In this document: positions 1 through 7,551 of the stretch, one piece after another
How the letters are laid out: each line of letters begins with the position of its first letter
Position numbering within the stretch: the first letter of the stretch is position 1
IMG/VR virus record: IMGVR_UViG_3300049482_000109
Span: 1 to 21,040 of that record
DNA from: a virus
Reading direction: 5' to 3' (one strand)
Length of the DNA stretch: 21,040 nucleotides
Translations under genes and position numbers: made by a program
Notes under the pieces: model-generated
Database searches by the model: none
The model's input: the letters and a program-made list of their open reading frames with translations, nothing else
What the model was told of the DNA's origin: nothing

Positions 1-587
1 CTTGCTATGTGTCTAAATGAAGGAACATTGGTTTGTGCAAGATGTATAACGCTTTTGATAAGCGCCATATCAGCGGCTTCGTCAATAGATTTATCCATTG
101 ATATAGGCTCAACAAGTGTAGCGTTGTTTGCCGGAGTGAAGGTAAGTGCCACTGAGTGTATCTTTGTGCGAGCTAAAAGAGTAGGGTCTGCTAAACCACG
201 AGACAATACCCCACCTTCAACCGAAGCTTTGAGCTTAAGTGGAGTGTCTGCTTTATGTATGTTTCTTAGAATAGCTGCTGCTGCTTTAGCATTCGGATGA
301 TCTTCGTCAGAGTACAGGTAACCAGCACAGTATAAATATGGAGCTTTAATCTTTTCCCAGTAATAGCGATGGCGATCATTTTCACAGTCTTCAGCTTTAA
401 AGATTTTCTTTGCTGTTGTGATACGACCAATAGAGTTAAAGAAACCCTTTCCATGGTTATCATTAAAGCGACCCTTACCGGCAACTAAGTCAGAAATATC
501 AGCGCCTTCAACAGACAGCATTTCGCCTTGTGTGTCTCGTAAGGCACTTCCAGCACACATATCGATTTCAAGAGGTTTCTTAGCCAT
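1..587 (-). CDS. Prohead (capsid maturation) protease, 3' end beyond the window
   Basis: This is probably the protease that digests the scaffold inside the prohead before DNA is packaged, analogous to T4 gp21. The open frame runs from ATG at 587 without a stop to the left edge, giving 195 residues. Two motifs typical of herpes/phage assembly-type serine proteases are visible: a histidine in NDNHGKGFFNSIGRI (His45) and a serine in LKASVEGGVLSR (Ser122), followed by a beta-rich stretch (HSVALTFTPAN, about 144-154). The catalytic assignment is by family analogy. Position supports it: portal, then accessory genes, then protease is the usual head-gene order, so scaffold and major capsid genes would be expected past the left edge. 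There is no clear Shine-Dalgarno site. A TGGTATAAT element ends 8 bases before the ATG, so the message may be leaderless. The family call is confident; the exact start is fairly sure. Confidence 0.85.
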   Translation of the reverse strand, partial: MAKKPLEIDMCAGSALRDTQGEMLSVEGADISDLVAGKGRFNDNHGKGFFNSIGRITTAKKIFKAEDCENDRHRYYWEKIKAPYLYCAGYLYSDEDHPNAKAAAAILRNIHKADTPLKLKASVEGGVLSRGLADPTLLARTKIHSVALTFTPANNATLVEPISMDKSIDEAADMALIKSVIHLAQTNVPSFRHIA

Positions 588-595
588 TAAGGCTG

Positions 596-604
596 ATTAT
601 ACCA
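596..604 (-). promoter_or_regulatory. Extended -10 promoter (TGGTATAAT) before the prohead protease
   Basis: The minus strand reads TGGTATAAT, an extended -10 element with perfect TATAAT. No good -35 is seen 16-18 bases upstream, which is common for extended -10 promoters. The heptamer TTAAGTG occurs twice just upstream (613-619 and 603-609, 10 bases apart). The predicted +1 is near 589, about two bases before the ATG at 587, which would give a leaderless mRNA. This is a sequence match only. Confidence 0.55.
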
Positions 605-625
605 CTTAAATACACTTAATTGTGA

Positions 626-1042
626 TCAGCGGTATATCTTATAGTCGTCGTCTGATGGGTGTTCATTGACTATGCTTTCACCAGCCATAGCTTCTTTAAG
701 ATCCTTAAACTCTTCTGTATCTCTAATTTTATTCAGGGCAAGCTTTTCGGTCTTCTTAACCGTATCTACCGATATACCGTTTAAAGATGCTATCTCGACG
801 TCTGATGGTGGTTTATCGGCAGCGTATTCCTTTATATATTTAAAAAAGCAATAATTAGCCAGTTGATGATTAACGGCCCAAGGACAACCAGGAAGCTTGG
901 ATTCTTCGTCTTCAGTCAGCTCTCGTCCAGCTGTACGAATAGCCTTGAGCCGCATCACTGCTAATGGACAAAAACTATTAGGAAAGCATTCTAGAGCCCT
1001 AGGGCATCTGCTATCCATTGAGTTTTCTTTATCGTCGCTCAC
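626..1042 (-). CDS. Cys/His-rich protein with a sigma-region-4-like helix-turn-helix
   Basis: I do not recognise the family. The 138-residue product has two parts. The N-terminal part holds two copies of a spaced motif: C13-x5-C19-x5-C25 (CPRALECFPNSFC) and C53-x5-H59-x5-C65 (CPWAVNHQLANYC), which suggests a metal or Fe-S site built from a duplicated unit. The C-terminal part (about 79-108, SDVEIASLNGISVDTVKKTE then LALNKIR) resembles the helix-turn-helix of sigma-70 region 4, including the xIxxxExxALxKLR-like ending. A role as a DNA-binding transcription factor is inferred. The start is GTG at 1042, supported by a GAAGGA ribosome site and a GTGA overlap with the preceding gene's stop, so translation is probably coupled. 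It lies directly before the prohead protease and its promoter. A terminase- or packaging-related DNA-binding role is another possibility. Confidence 0.75.
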   Translation of the reverse strand: MSDDKENSMDSRCPRALECFPNSFCPLAVMRLKAIRTAGRELTEDEESKLPGCPWAVNHQLANYCFFKYIKEYAADKPPSDVEIASLNGISVDTVKKTEKLALNKIRDTEEFKDLKEAMAGESIVNEHPSDDDYKIYR

Positions 1043-1635
1043 GCATTTCCTTCAACTGGTGCAGAAGCGGTATCAGCTGTCTGTGGAACTTCTTCTGCTT
1101 TAGGTGGTTGGCGGATAGCGAGAAGCTCGATTTCATGCTCAATACCATTTAACTGAACTATGGCTTTAGCTCCAACTTCACGACCTTCAAAAGCCTTAAT
1201 GAGATCAGGCACGCCGCATTCAGATAGCTTTAACTTAGAACGAAAGATACCTTTGTCAATATCTTCGGTCTTAGAAGTTAAGATGACTGTACTGTCTGCA
1301 TCAACTGTTGTTCCTACAGTAAAACCATCTTTAGCATCTTCTTTATCGGACGCCTCGTTAAAATCTTTTAAACGAAGTTCGTCAGCAATAGCGGCAAGTT
1401 GAGCATTATCAAGACCAGTTAGTCGCTGTACACCAAGAATCTTATATTGAAGCTCATTGATAAGTCCCATAGCAGAACCTAAATCTTGTTGCATGCGCTG
1501 ATTGTTCTGCATGATCTGCTGAGTCATCATCTGACTGATACGAGCAGCCATCTGCATATTTTTCAATTCTACTTCTAGACCTTGAAGACGCTCTTTACGG
1601 GAACTCTGTGGTTGTTGTCTAAAGCCATTTTTCAT
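1039..1635 (-). CDS. Unknown protein with Met/Gln-rich coiled coil; possible prohead core component
   Basis: The 198-residue protein has no family I recognise. Residues about 15-70 are predicted coiled coil, very rich in Met and Gln (for example MMTQQIMQNNQRMQQ). A middle acidic segment (about 88-125) and a beta-strand-like C-terminal domain (about 125-180, KAIVQLNGIEHEIELLAI) follow, then a Pro/Ala-rich tail. The start is well supported: AAGGAG lies 8 bases upstream of the ATG, and the ATG shares its A with the TAA of the kinase gene (TAATG), which implies translational coupling. Being encoded between portal and prohead protease, it could be an internal prohead or scaffold-core protein, since T4 places small core proteins there. 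That is inference from position only. Confidence 0.75.
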   Translation of the reverse strand: MKNGFRQQPQSSRKERLQGLEVELKNMQMAARISQMMTQQIMQNNQRMQQDLGSAMGLINELQYKILGVQRLTGLDNAQLAAIADELRLKDFNEASDKEDAKDGFTVGTTVDADSTVILTSKTEDIDKGIFRSKLKLSECGVPDLIKAFEGREVGAKAIVQLNGIEHEIELLAIRQPPKAEEVPQTADTASAPVEGNA

Positions 1636-2444
1636 TATTCATTCTCCTTGGATTTTAATCGTTGACAGAAAAACTTAAGTAATTGTACTTCATCAATAGA
1701 AAACTCACCTTTATTAGGTTGAGATTGTCCGAATAGTTTACCTAGCTCGATATTTAAAAAACCTCTTACAGAGCGCTCTAGATCATCATACATAGGGCCT
1801 TTACCCTTAATAATACGTCTTGCTAAAACCTCGTTGATAGCATTTGCTCTATCGAGCTTTATCTGCTGTGGTGTCCTGTTATCAGCTTCTCCAGTAGGTT
1901 GTGTAGGCGATTCAGTGCCCGTTGCTGGTGCCACACTATCTGTGGCGGGCGATGCGGGCGCCACTTGAGATGAGAGTGCTTTAGCTTCTGGAAAATCATC
2001 AAGAGTCTTTCTTTTGAAACCATATTTATCTGCCATTGCTGAGTATAGATTTCTTGCTTTAATAAACTGAACCTTAGTAAGTGGTTCTTTATTATCTACA
2101 CATCGTTTCCAGTGAGCTTCTGAATTAGGATCATGCATTAAAATGCGATTGACTTCTAGTGAATCCTCTATCTCACGAAGAACTTCCATATCATCATCCG
2201 TTAAAAGAGGAGCACGACCATATACAGTAGGCCAAATAAGTTCGCCATAGTGAGAGCGATCAAGTACTACATCACGACCTGCAAAAGAAGTAAGAAGATC
2301 GATCATCTCACCCATGTATGTATCTGGTGCTATACCTTTAGGTGGAGCACTCATATGAATAAGTTCAAAACCTTTATCTTGGAAATAAGAGGCGACAGAA
2401 CTTTTACCTGTTCTATCTAAGCCTTCAAGGATAATTAGTGCCAT
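1635..2444 (-). CDS. P-loop nucleotide kinase (thymidylate/dNMP kinase-like) with an extra C-terminal domain
   Basis: The first ~150 of 269 residues look like a deoxynucleoside monophosphate kinase, which phosphorylates dNMPs to feed DNA synthesis. A P-loop EGLDRTGKSS sits at 7-16 and a DRSHYGELIWP segment at 62-72 resembles the thymidylate-kinase DR motif. A Pro/Ala/Thr/Ser-rich linker (about 157-192) then joins a helical C-terminal domain of about 75 residues (193-269) that I do not recognise. The start ATG at 2444 has GGAG 5-8 bases upstream and a TATAAT element at 2475-2480. Its location inside the head-gene cluster, between portal and protease, is unusual for a nucleotide-metabolism enzyme, and the extra domain may tie it to something else. 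The substrate cannot be read from the sequence; a related P-loop kinase is possible. Confidence 0.75.
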   Translation of the reverse strand: MALIILEGLDRTGKSSVASYFQDKGFELIHMSAPPKGIAPDTYMGEMIDLLTSFAGRDVVLDRSHYGELIWPTVYGRAPLLTDDDMEVLREIEDSLEVNRILMHDPNSEAHWKRCVDNKEPLTKVQFIKARNLYSAMADKYGFKRKTLDDFPEAKALSSQVAPASPATDSVAPATGTESPTQPTGEADNRTPQQIKLDRANAINEVLARRIIKGKGPMYDDLERSVRGFLNIELGKLFGQSQPNKGEFSIDEVQLLKFFCQRLKSKENE

Positions 2445-2474
2445 AAAACTCCATCATGATTGTTAATCAAAATG

Positions 2475-2480
2475 ATTATA
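2475..2480 (-). promoter_or_regulatory. -10 element (TATAAT) before the kinase gene
   Basis: A perfect TATAAT lies 30 bases upstream of the kinase ATG. Predicted +1 is near 2468, leaving a leader of about 24 bases that contains the GGAG ribosome site. There is no TG extension and no clear -35. It overlaps the stop codon of the 53-aa ORF (GTATAA). Confidence 0.4.
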
Positions 2481-2637
2481 CAAACAATGATTGAAACGTA
2501 GCGAAAACGTCTAAGACTTGTTTTTCTGAGACTATATCTAGTCTATATAGCAATTTAAGTAACTTTATCACCGAATCTCGGTATTCTTGAGTTACAATTT
2601 GACCAGTATCTGACCTAACAAACAGATCACTCTGCAT
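2476..2637 (-). CDS. Possible 53-residue protein after the portal gene
   Basis: An open frame of 53 residues begins at ATG 2637, overlapping the last 11 bases of the portal gene in another frame, and ends with TAA at 2476-2478. It fills most of the 182-base gap between the portal and kinase genes. The product is helix-like, with an amphipathic segment YRDSVIKLLKLLYRLDIVSE, and matches no family I know. There is no strong Shine-Dalgarno site, so expression would rely on coupling to portal translation. The evidence is the open frame filling the gap and sensible composition; it could be chance. Confidence 0.4.
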   Translation of the reverse strand: MQSDLFVRSDTGQIVTQEYRDSVIKLLKLLYRLDIVSEKQVLDVFATFQSLFV

Positions 2638-4597
2638 CGCCAATACTATTTATTGGATTAGCAGTGACCTTACCGCCTACATTGGTTGCTTTAGAAGCCC
2701 CAAATTCTTTAGCGGTATCACGAAGTGGATTGCCAGACTTAACGGCATCATACGCAGCCTGAGCATGAGCTTGCTCCATCTCCATATTGTGCTTTTCTTC
2801 GTCGCGTGAATGAGCAGCTTCAGCATGTTTATGCTTTTGAGCTTCTATCTGTTGTTTTTGTTGTTCCTGTGTCTGCTGGGCTTCCATTGCTTGAGCCTGC
2901 TGCTCTTTTTGGTCCTTAACATTATCCATCGTAACTAATAGTTGTTGCCATGCAAGGAATGCTTGATCGCCGGGTATATATTGAAGCTCGCGTCTAGATG
3001 CAGCCCCGACATCTCCAAAGAACTTCTCGCGGATTTCTCCACGTGTCATATTCTTTTCAATTAATGCCCAGAAAGCCTGGTTCATCGGAAGATCTGCGAC
3101 CTTCTCGTTGATCTTGTCTTTTTGAGATTGTTGGAGCAAGTCGTTCATAGACTTGTAAACAGTCATCTCAGCTTGCATCTGAGCAATCTCAGTCTGAGGA
3201 GTCTCGTCTGTATAGCCAGTAAATAAGAACTTATATTTATGACCAAATGCCTTATCGATAGCTGGAATAACTTCGCCGTTGATCAGATCTTCTACATACA
3301 TTAGTAAAGGAATAAGACCACGTTCACGAGAATAAGCGATCTTATATTCATTATTAGCTTGCTGCATTGGAGCCTTACCAGTGCCGCTAATAAGATAATC
3401 CAAACCAAGCTCCATGGGGTCAATCTGGAACTGTGCGCAGAGAATTCGCATCAAATGATTGTTGAAATTAATATATTCCATCTCGCGAGCAGATGCTGAC
3501 ATAGGTACCCATTGGACTTCGTCAAGACCAGCAACGATTGGGGTTCTCCATGAATGTTGAGTTCCAGATATAGAGTTATAAAAAGTACGACGAAAGTTAG
3601 CTAATGATTGCTGAGTTACAGTACCCTTTAAATGGAGTACCCCTCTAGCAGCATAACCATGCGTAAAAAAGTTTGAATTATAGTTCTCAACGTTCATATG
3701 ATTAGTGACGTTAATAATGGCAAGCTCTAATGGAGAAAAACAATAACCCTGGGAATCCGCAAAATTCTGGGGATTAAATAGCTTAAAGATCATATCCTCG
3801 TCGCCGAAGGTAGCAAGAGGGCGGTTATCGTAGGAGACTTGGACGTATTTCAAGTAGTCGTTATCAACTTGATTTGTCTTCTGATCTTTCTTAGGGTCAT
3901 TGTCGCTTTTAGCTTGCAGCAGCGAATTAGGTGTTACACCTGACTCAACTTGTTTGCGCGATAAGTTCTTATTGATCAGGTAAACTGACTCAGCAGGAAG
4001 AGGTCTGAAGCGATGTAATCCACCACTACGAGTCTTAATTTTTTCAACTGCTGTATGACCAAAAGTAAGTGCATCACGACCAATTAACTTTAAAAATTCA
4101 CCAAACAACATCTTATCGTCGCCTGGCGTTTTTTCCTTACGGCCACAGTGATAGATGAAATCTTCGATAGCCGCAATCTCTTTGCGCTCTTCTTCTGTGT
4201 AATGAGAATTGTGGTCTTTTTTAAGGACACGAAACCCAGGTTCTAACTTACGGTGCTCTGGACGAGAAAATCTAAGAAGAGTATCTACACGGCATTGAAT
4301 GATAGCAGAAACCAGCCAATCACGAACTGAGACATCCTTAAGCGTCTTATTAGAAATACGAGTTAACTTGTGTTTAAAGTTAACTTGGGTCCCCATAAGA
4401 TCAAAATATGGATCATCAATGATTGACTTACGACCAATTTGAGTATCAGCATCATGGCCTTCTTCGGGTGAATCTGGCAATGTATCAGCAGTCGCATTCG
4501 GTGTTATGCCGACAGGCGATGAAACTCCGTCAGCCTTAAGCATCTCGTCAATTTCGCCTCTGATGTTCTTTTTAAGCCAGTCATCCCATATTGCCAT
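2627..4597 (-). CDS. Portal protein
   Basis: The 656-residue product fits the dodecameric portal, the ring at one vertex through which DNA enters and leaves the head and on which the prohead assembles. The call rests on size, on the position directly after the large terminase, and on portal-like core features: RDWLVSAIIQCRVDTLLRFS (about 93-112), the FSPLELAIINVTNHMNVENY helix, the THGYAARGVLHLKG strand region, and LMRILCAQFQIDPMELGL, a segment typical of phage portals. The C-terminus (about 560-620) is a long Gln/Glu/His-rich coiled coil. The N-terminal ~60 residues look disordered. The ATG at 4597 lacks a well-spaced ribosome site (AAGG is 12 bases away), and a GGTATAAT element ends 6 bases before it. 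Confidence 0.88.
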   Translation of the reverse strand: MAIWDDWLKKNIRGEIDEMLKADGVSSPVGITPNATADTLPDSPEEGHDADTQIGRKSIIDDPYFDLMGTQVNFKHKLTRISNKTLKDVSVRDWLVSAIIQCRVDTLLRFSRPEHRKLEPGFRVLKKDHNSHYTEEERKEIAAIEDFIYHCGRKEKTPGDDKMLFGEFLKLIGRDALTFGHTAVEKIKTRSGGLHRFRPLPAESVYLINKNLSRKQVESGVTPNSLLQAKSDNDPKKDQKTNQVDNDYLKYVQVSYDNRPLATFGDEDMIFKLFNPQNFADSQGYCFSPLELAIINVTNHMNVENYNSNFFTHGYAARGVLHLKGTVTQQSLANFRRTFYNSISGTQHSWRTPIVAGLDEVQWVPMSASAREMEYINFNNHLMRILCAQFQIDPMELGLDYLISGTGKAPMQQANNEYKIAYSRERGLIPLLMYVEDLINGEVIPAIDKAFGHKYKFLFTGYTDETPQTEIAQMQAEMTVYKSMNDLLQQSQKDKINEKVADLPMNQAFWALIEKNMTRGEIREKFFGDVGAASRRELQYIPGDQAFLAWQQLLVTMDNVKDQKEQQAQAMEAQQTQEQQKQQIEAQKHKHAEAAHSRDEEKHNMEMEQAHAQAAYDAVKSGNPLRDTAKEFGASKATNVGGKVTANPINSIGDAE

Positions 4598-4603
4598 AAT
4601 TAT

Positions 4604-4612
4604 ATTATACCT
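4604..4612 (-). promoter_or_regulatory. -10 promoter element (AGGTATAAT) abutting the portal start
   Basis: AGGTATAAT ends 6 bases before the portal ATG, so the predicted +1 falls on or very near the A of the ATG (4597). A second overlapping TATAAT lies at 4599-4604. It shares the GGTATAAT core with the elements at 596, 7198 and 7987. If active, it makes a leaderless message. Alternatively the AAGG within it could be a distant ribosome site. Confidence 0.45.
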
Positions 4613-4624
4613 TAACTAGGCTCA

Positions 4625-6568
4625 TTAAAAGGACCAGAGAAATCCGCCCTCACCGCCAGAATTGTCGTCGTCACCTGGATCATCTAGATCTGATTTCTTA
4701 CCTATCTTACCCAGCTTAGAAACATCTGGCTGTTCTGACGACATCATGACCCCTTGAGTCATTAGGTGTTCAGCAGGAGTGGGCATGCGGGTATAGTTGC
4801 CAGACTTATCTTGTAAACCATCTGTAGAGTCAAATTCTAGACCCCCACCTAAAACAATGTTAGATTTACCATAAAGTAAGGTCATTGGATATCTAAAAGC
4901 ATCAATCCAATGGTCAAACTCTGAATCTGGGTCGTCAGTGATCATCCCAGCAGCATCCATTTTAAAGTGATACATAGTGAATTCATTTATTAATGGCTGG
5001 CAAGTTTCCCTAGCGATAAATAACTTAGTATCCATAGACCCAGGGATCTTCATGAATTTCTTGATAACTTGGATACCCGTATTGATTTGCCCCTTATCCA
5101 TCACGTTCGCAACAGGTAGACCAGCTTTTTGCATCTCTTGGATAGCCCCCTGATCTGCTGCATCAGGAACATAGAGTTGGCAGCGGTACTTTGTGTGATA
5201 TTTAGTCTTTATGTGATGAATCCAGCCTGGGGACGATATATATGTCATACCGTCACACTTAACAACATATACGTTGTCTCGCTTATCTATAAAGAAATAA
5301 ACAACCGTATTTGGAGCTGAGAATCCCCAGTCAATACCTGCATAGCAAGGAAGTTGTAGTTCATGGCATTTTTTGACAAAAATATCATGAGTACATTCGC
5401 CTGGAAATTCCTTACCAGTTAATGTGAACCACATTTGATTCCACTCACGGACATGAATCTTGTCGTCGAACTCACGAAATATAATGCCTTCTACAGAAGG
5501 TTTTAAGTTCATGAGCTGCGCTAATGCCCAATCTGCACCTTCAGAGCGAACTTTTTGAATTAGTTCGTCTAAAGTTTTTAACATTGGAGAAGTTGAAGTC
5601 TGTTTCTTCGCATCTGATAAACAGATAGCAAAAAGAGGGCACTTGCCACATTTGTCTAATCCAGCATACTGAACGTACTCTTTCTGCTTATTGCGATCCT
5701 TCTTTGCAAAGTCTTCTTCGGTAAGGGTCTCCATCTTGTCCTGGTTAACCCAGTACTGAGTAGGAATAGTGCCGGAACGAGCATCAGAACAACGCTCGGT
5801 GAATTCAAAAGCAGTCCAACGGCGGACAGCGCGAGACTTATCCGGAGCAGATTCCATCTCTTCGATCTTCTGGTTCATCAAACCGTAGCGAGACTTACGA
5901 GTTGAGATACCGACACGAAGAGCCTTACGACCACCCTTAGAATCTAACATACCGGATATTTCTTTAAAGGCCTTAACACCTTCACCGGAAACCGTATCAA
6001 TCTCATCAACAACTACTAGTGGAACGTGAGGTCCATTACACGCCTTGAGAGTACAAGGTAGCACTTCAAGAGTCACCTTATCATGTCCAACATTAAATAT
6101 AGACTTAGACATATTAGCCTTCTCAAGAATTCGTTGGTCTTCTGGAATATCTGAGGGCATTACAATAGGTTTTAGTTTGCGGTTATAGAGGAAGTTCTTC
6201 TGATAGGCATAGCAACGTTCAGCCTGGTTCTGAATAGCTCCAACGTGGACAACGTCACGCTGATCATGAAGCAGAATCATGAGTTCAGCAATAGCCATGC
6301 CTAAAGTCTTTCCAGATCCTCGACCAGCAACATATAGAAGATCGATAATATTATCTGGGTTTATACGAAGTACGCAAATACGATACACTTCCCAAATTAC
6401 GTCAAGGGGATTAGTATCAGAATACCTAGAAACTGTTATATCTGGCAATTCTAAACCTAAATGATATTTGATCCAGTTCTTGAGCTCTTGACGAGTCTTG
6501 CAAGGCGTGAGAAGAAGTTTCTTCTGCTGGTCAAATGTTAATTTCTTACTAGCCGGTTTAACTGCCAT
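4625..6568 (-). CDS. terL: Terminase large subunit (ATPase-nuclease)
   Basis: This 647-residue motor packages DNA into the prohead and cuts the concatemer. The ATPase domain has Walker A AGRGSGKT (81-88), Walker B VVVDEID (185-191) and a coupling motif GISTR (220-224). The RNase H-like nuclease domain has acidic residues at Asp413 (AGIDWG), Asp469 (PDAADQ) and Asp552/Asp556 (FDHWIDAFRY). Between the domains is a Cys cluster, Cys260 plus C307-x2-C310-x5-C316 (KCGKCPLFAIC), that could bind a metal and is not part of the textbook T4 gp17 core. The C-terminal tail is acidic and Gly-rich. The gene overlaps the preceding likely small-subunit gene by 11 bases, the usual terS-terL arrangement, and the portal gene follows. 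Confidence 0.95.
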   Translation of the reverse strand: MAVKPASKKLTFDQQKKLLLTPCKTRQELKNWIKYHLGLELPDITVSRYSDTNPLDVIWEVYRICVLRINPDNIIDLLYVAGRGSGKTLGMAIAELMILLHDQRDVVHVGAIQNQAERCYAYQKNFLYNRKLKPIVMPSDIPEDQRILEKANMSKSIFNVGHDKVTLEVLPCTLKACNGPHVPLVVVDEIDTVSGEGVKAFKEISGMLDSKGGRKALRVGISTRKSRYGLMNQKIEEMESAPDKSRAVRRWTAFEFTERCSDARSGTIPTQYWVNQDKMETLTEEDFAKKDRNKQKEYVQYAGLDKCGKCPLFAICLSDAKKQTSTSPMLKTLDELIQKVRSEGADWALAQLMNLKPSVEGIIFREFDDKIHVREWNQMWFTLTGKEFPGECTHDIFVKKCHELQLPCYAGIDWGFSAPNTVVYFFIDKRDNVYVVKCDGMTYISSPGWIHHIKTKYHTKYRCQLYVPDAADQGAIQEMQKAGLPVANVMDKGQINTGIQVIKKFMKIPGSMDTKLFIARETCQPLINEFTMYHFKMDAAGMITDDPDSEFDHWIDAFRYPMTLLYGKSNIVLGGGLEFDSTDGLQDKSGNYTRMPTPAEHLMTQGVMMSSEQPDVSKLGKIGKKSDLDDPGDDDNSGGEGGFLWSF

Positions 6569-7178
6569 TGTTTGCTAATTGCCCTAGTAATGTTGCGGTC
6601 GAAGCTTCTTCAGCTTCTTCTTGATGCTCAACTTTTTTAGGTATCGGAGTCAAGGCATCAAACATAGGTGATGCTTTCTTATCTTTACCTGCAGGAGTTG
6701 CACCAGCTACAATCTTATAAAGAGTCTCAGCAACATCTTTATATTCTTTAATGTTAGTTACACGAAGCTGTGGCTTTGGATTATTAATGGGATCTTGACA
6801 ATATTTAACCATGACTTCCAGATGTTCAGCATTAGCAACTGCCATCATCGCAGTAAGGAAATCAACTTGTTCAAGAACTGATTTAACAACTTTAGCCTTA
6901 ACTCTATCCTGAAGAGTATGCATCATGCGGTCACGATCGTAACTCCAACCACGTAGAGCAGCAGTAAGAGCAATTTGTCCCATAGAGTATTGAGAAAACT
7001 GCTGGGCGATCTTTGAAAGAGATTCTCCTAAAAGATACAACTCAAAAAGTTTAGCTGCTTCTAGTTCTTTTAGAGCACCTGCAGTCTTATGTTTACGTAG
7101 GTATTTTTCAGCCAGCTTAGTTTCTTCTTCACTAAGTCCGTATTTTTCTTGCTGTGTTAGACGTCTCTTTAATGCCAT
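6558..7178 (-). CDS. Probable terminase small subunit
   Basis: This 206-residue protein is probably the DNA-recognition subunit of the packaging terminase. A helix-turn-helix-like segment lies at about 45-78 (LFELYLLGESLSKIAQQFSQ then YSMGQIALTAALRGW), followed by long helices (about 85-125) that could oligomerise and a charged C-terminal tail, a layout typical of small terminases. It sits immediately upstream of terL with an 11-base overlap. I chose ATG 7178 because GGAG lies 8 bases upstream; an ATG at 7211 would lack a site and precede the predicted transcription start. The gene also overlaps the 3' end of the preceding HTH gene by 47 bases. The family assignment rests on context and architecture, since small terminases are poorly conserved. 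Confidence 0.65.
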   Translation of the reverse strand: MALKRRLTQQEKYGLSEEETKLAEKYLRKHKTAGALKELEAAKLFELYLLGESLSKIAQQFSQYSMGQIALTAALRGWSYDRDRMMHTLQDRVKAKVVKSVLEQVDFLTAMMAVANAEHLEVMVKYCQDPINNPKPQLRVTNIKEYKDVAETLYKIVAGATPAGKDKKASPMFDALTPIPKKVEHQEEAEEASTATLLGQLANNGS

Positions 7179-7551
7179 ATAGTTCGCTCCATACACCATT
7201 ATACCTAACAACTTGTATCACTTGCCTAATGCGTACCTCACTAATACCTTTATAGATCGATATCTGATCTATGGTACAGCCAAGGGCTAGAAGAGCAACT
7301 ATAGATTGCTCTATTTGACTAAAACGACTAAGAAGTTCATGAAATTTTTCAGAGGGAGGGTTTTTAGTAATTTGCCGAAGAAGAGTCTGAATTTCAGATT
7401 CTATATATAATTCTTTATTTATCTGAGCAAAATAAGACGCAAGAGAAGACTCAGCATTACCACTTAAGTAATAAGCCCAAAGCTCTTGTTGCTGATCTTC
7501 ATCATTAGTCAGGTCGCTTATCAGCTGACTGACTTGATCCGTCGTTCTCAC
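7132..7551 (-). CDS. Helix-turn-helix protein upstream of the terminase genes
   Basis: The 139-residue product has a C-terminal helix-turn-helix-like segment at about 84-113 (IVALLALGCTIDQISIYKGI then SEVRIRQVI), similar in shape to sigma-region-4 or LuxR-type DNA-binding helices. The N-terminal ~80 residues are helical and acidic with no known motif. I chose GTG at 7551 because GGAGAT lies just upstream at ideal spacing; the frame stays open to an ATG at 7602 with no such site. With that start it overlaps the preceding gene by 47 bases and the next gene by 47 bases. It may be a transcription regulator, or a DNA-recognition protein working with the terminase; the sequence does not decide. Confidence 0.65.
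   Translation of the reverse strand: MRTTDQVSQLISDLTNDEDQQQELWAYYLSGNAESSLASYFAQINKELYIESEIQTLLRQITKNPPSEKFHELLSRFSQIEQSIVALLALGCTIDQISIYKGISEVRIRQVIQVVRYNGVWSELYGIKETSNTARKIRT
7198..7206 (-). promoter_or_regulatory. -10 promoter element (AGGTATAAT) before terS-terL
   Basis: AGGTATAAT lies inside the 3' part of the preceding gene. Predicted +1 is near 7191, directly before the GGAG ribosome site (7187-7190) of the gene starting at 7178. No convincing -35 is seen. The shared GGTATAAT form supports a family of promoters in this phage. Confidence 0.5.

Noticed and set aside
7-300. Plus-strand open frame of 97 codons
   Set aside because: It runs antisense to the prohead protease, whose motifs are clear on the minus strand. 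No plus-strand frame in the window shows a recognisable protein or ribosome site.
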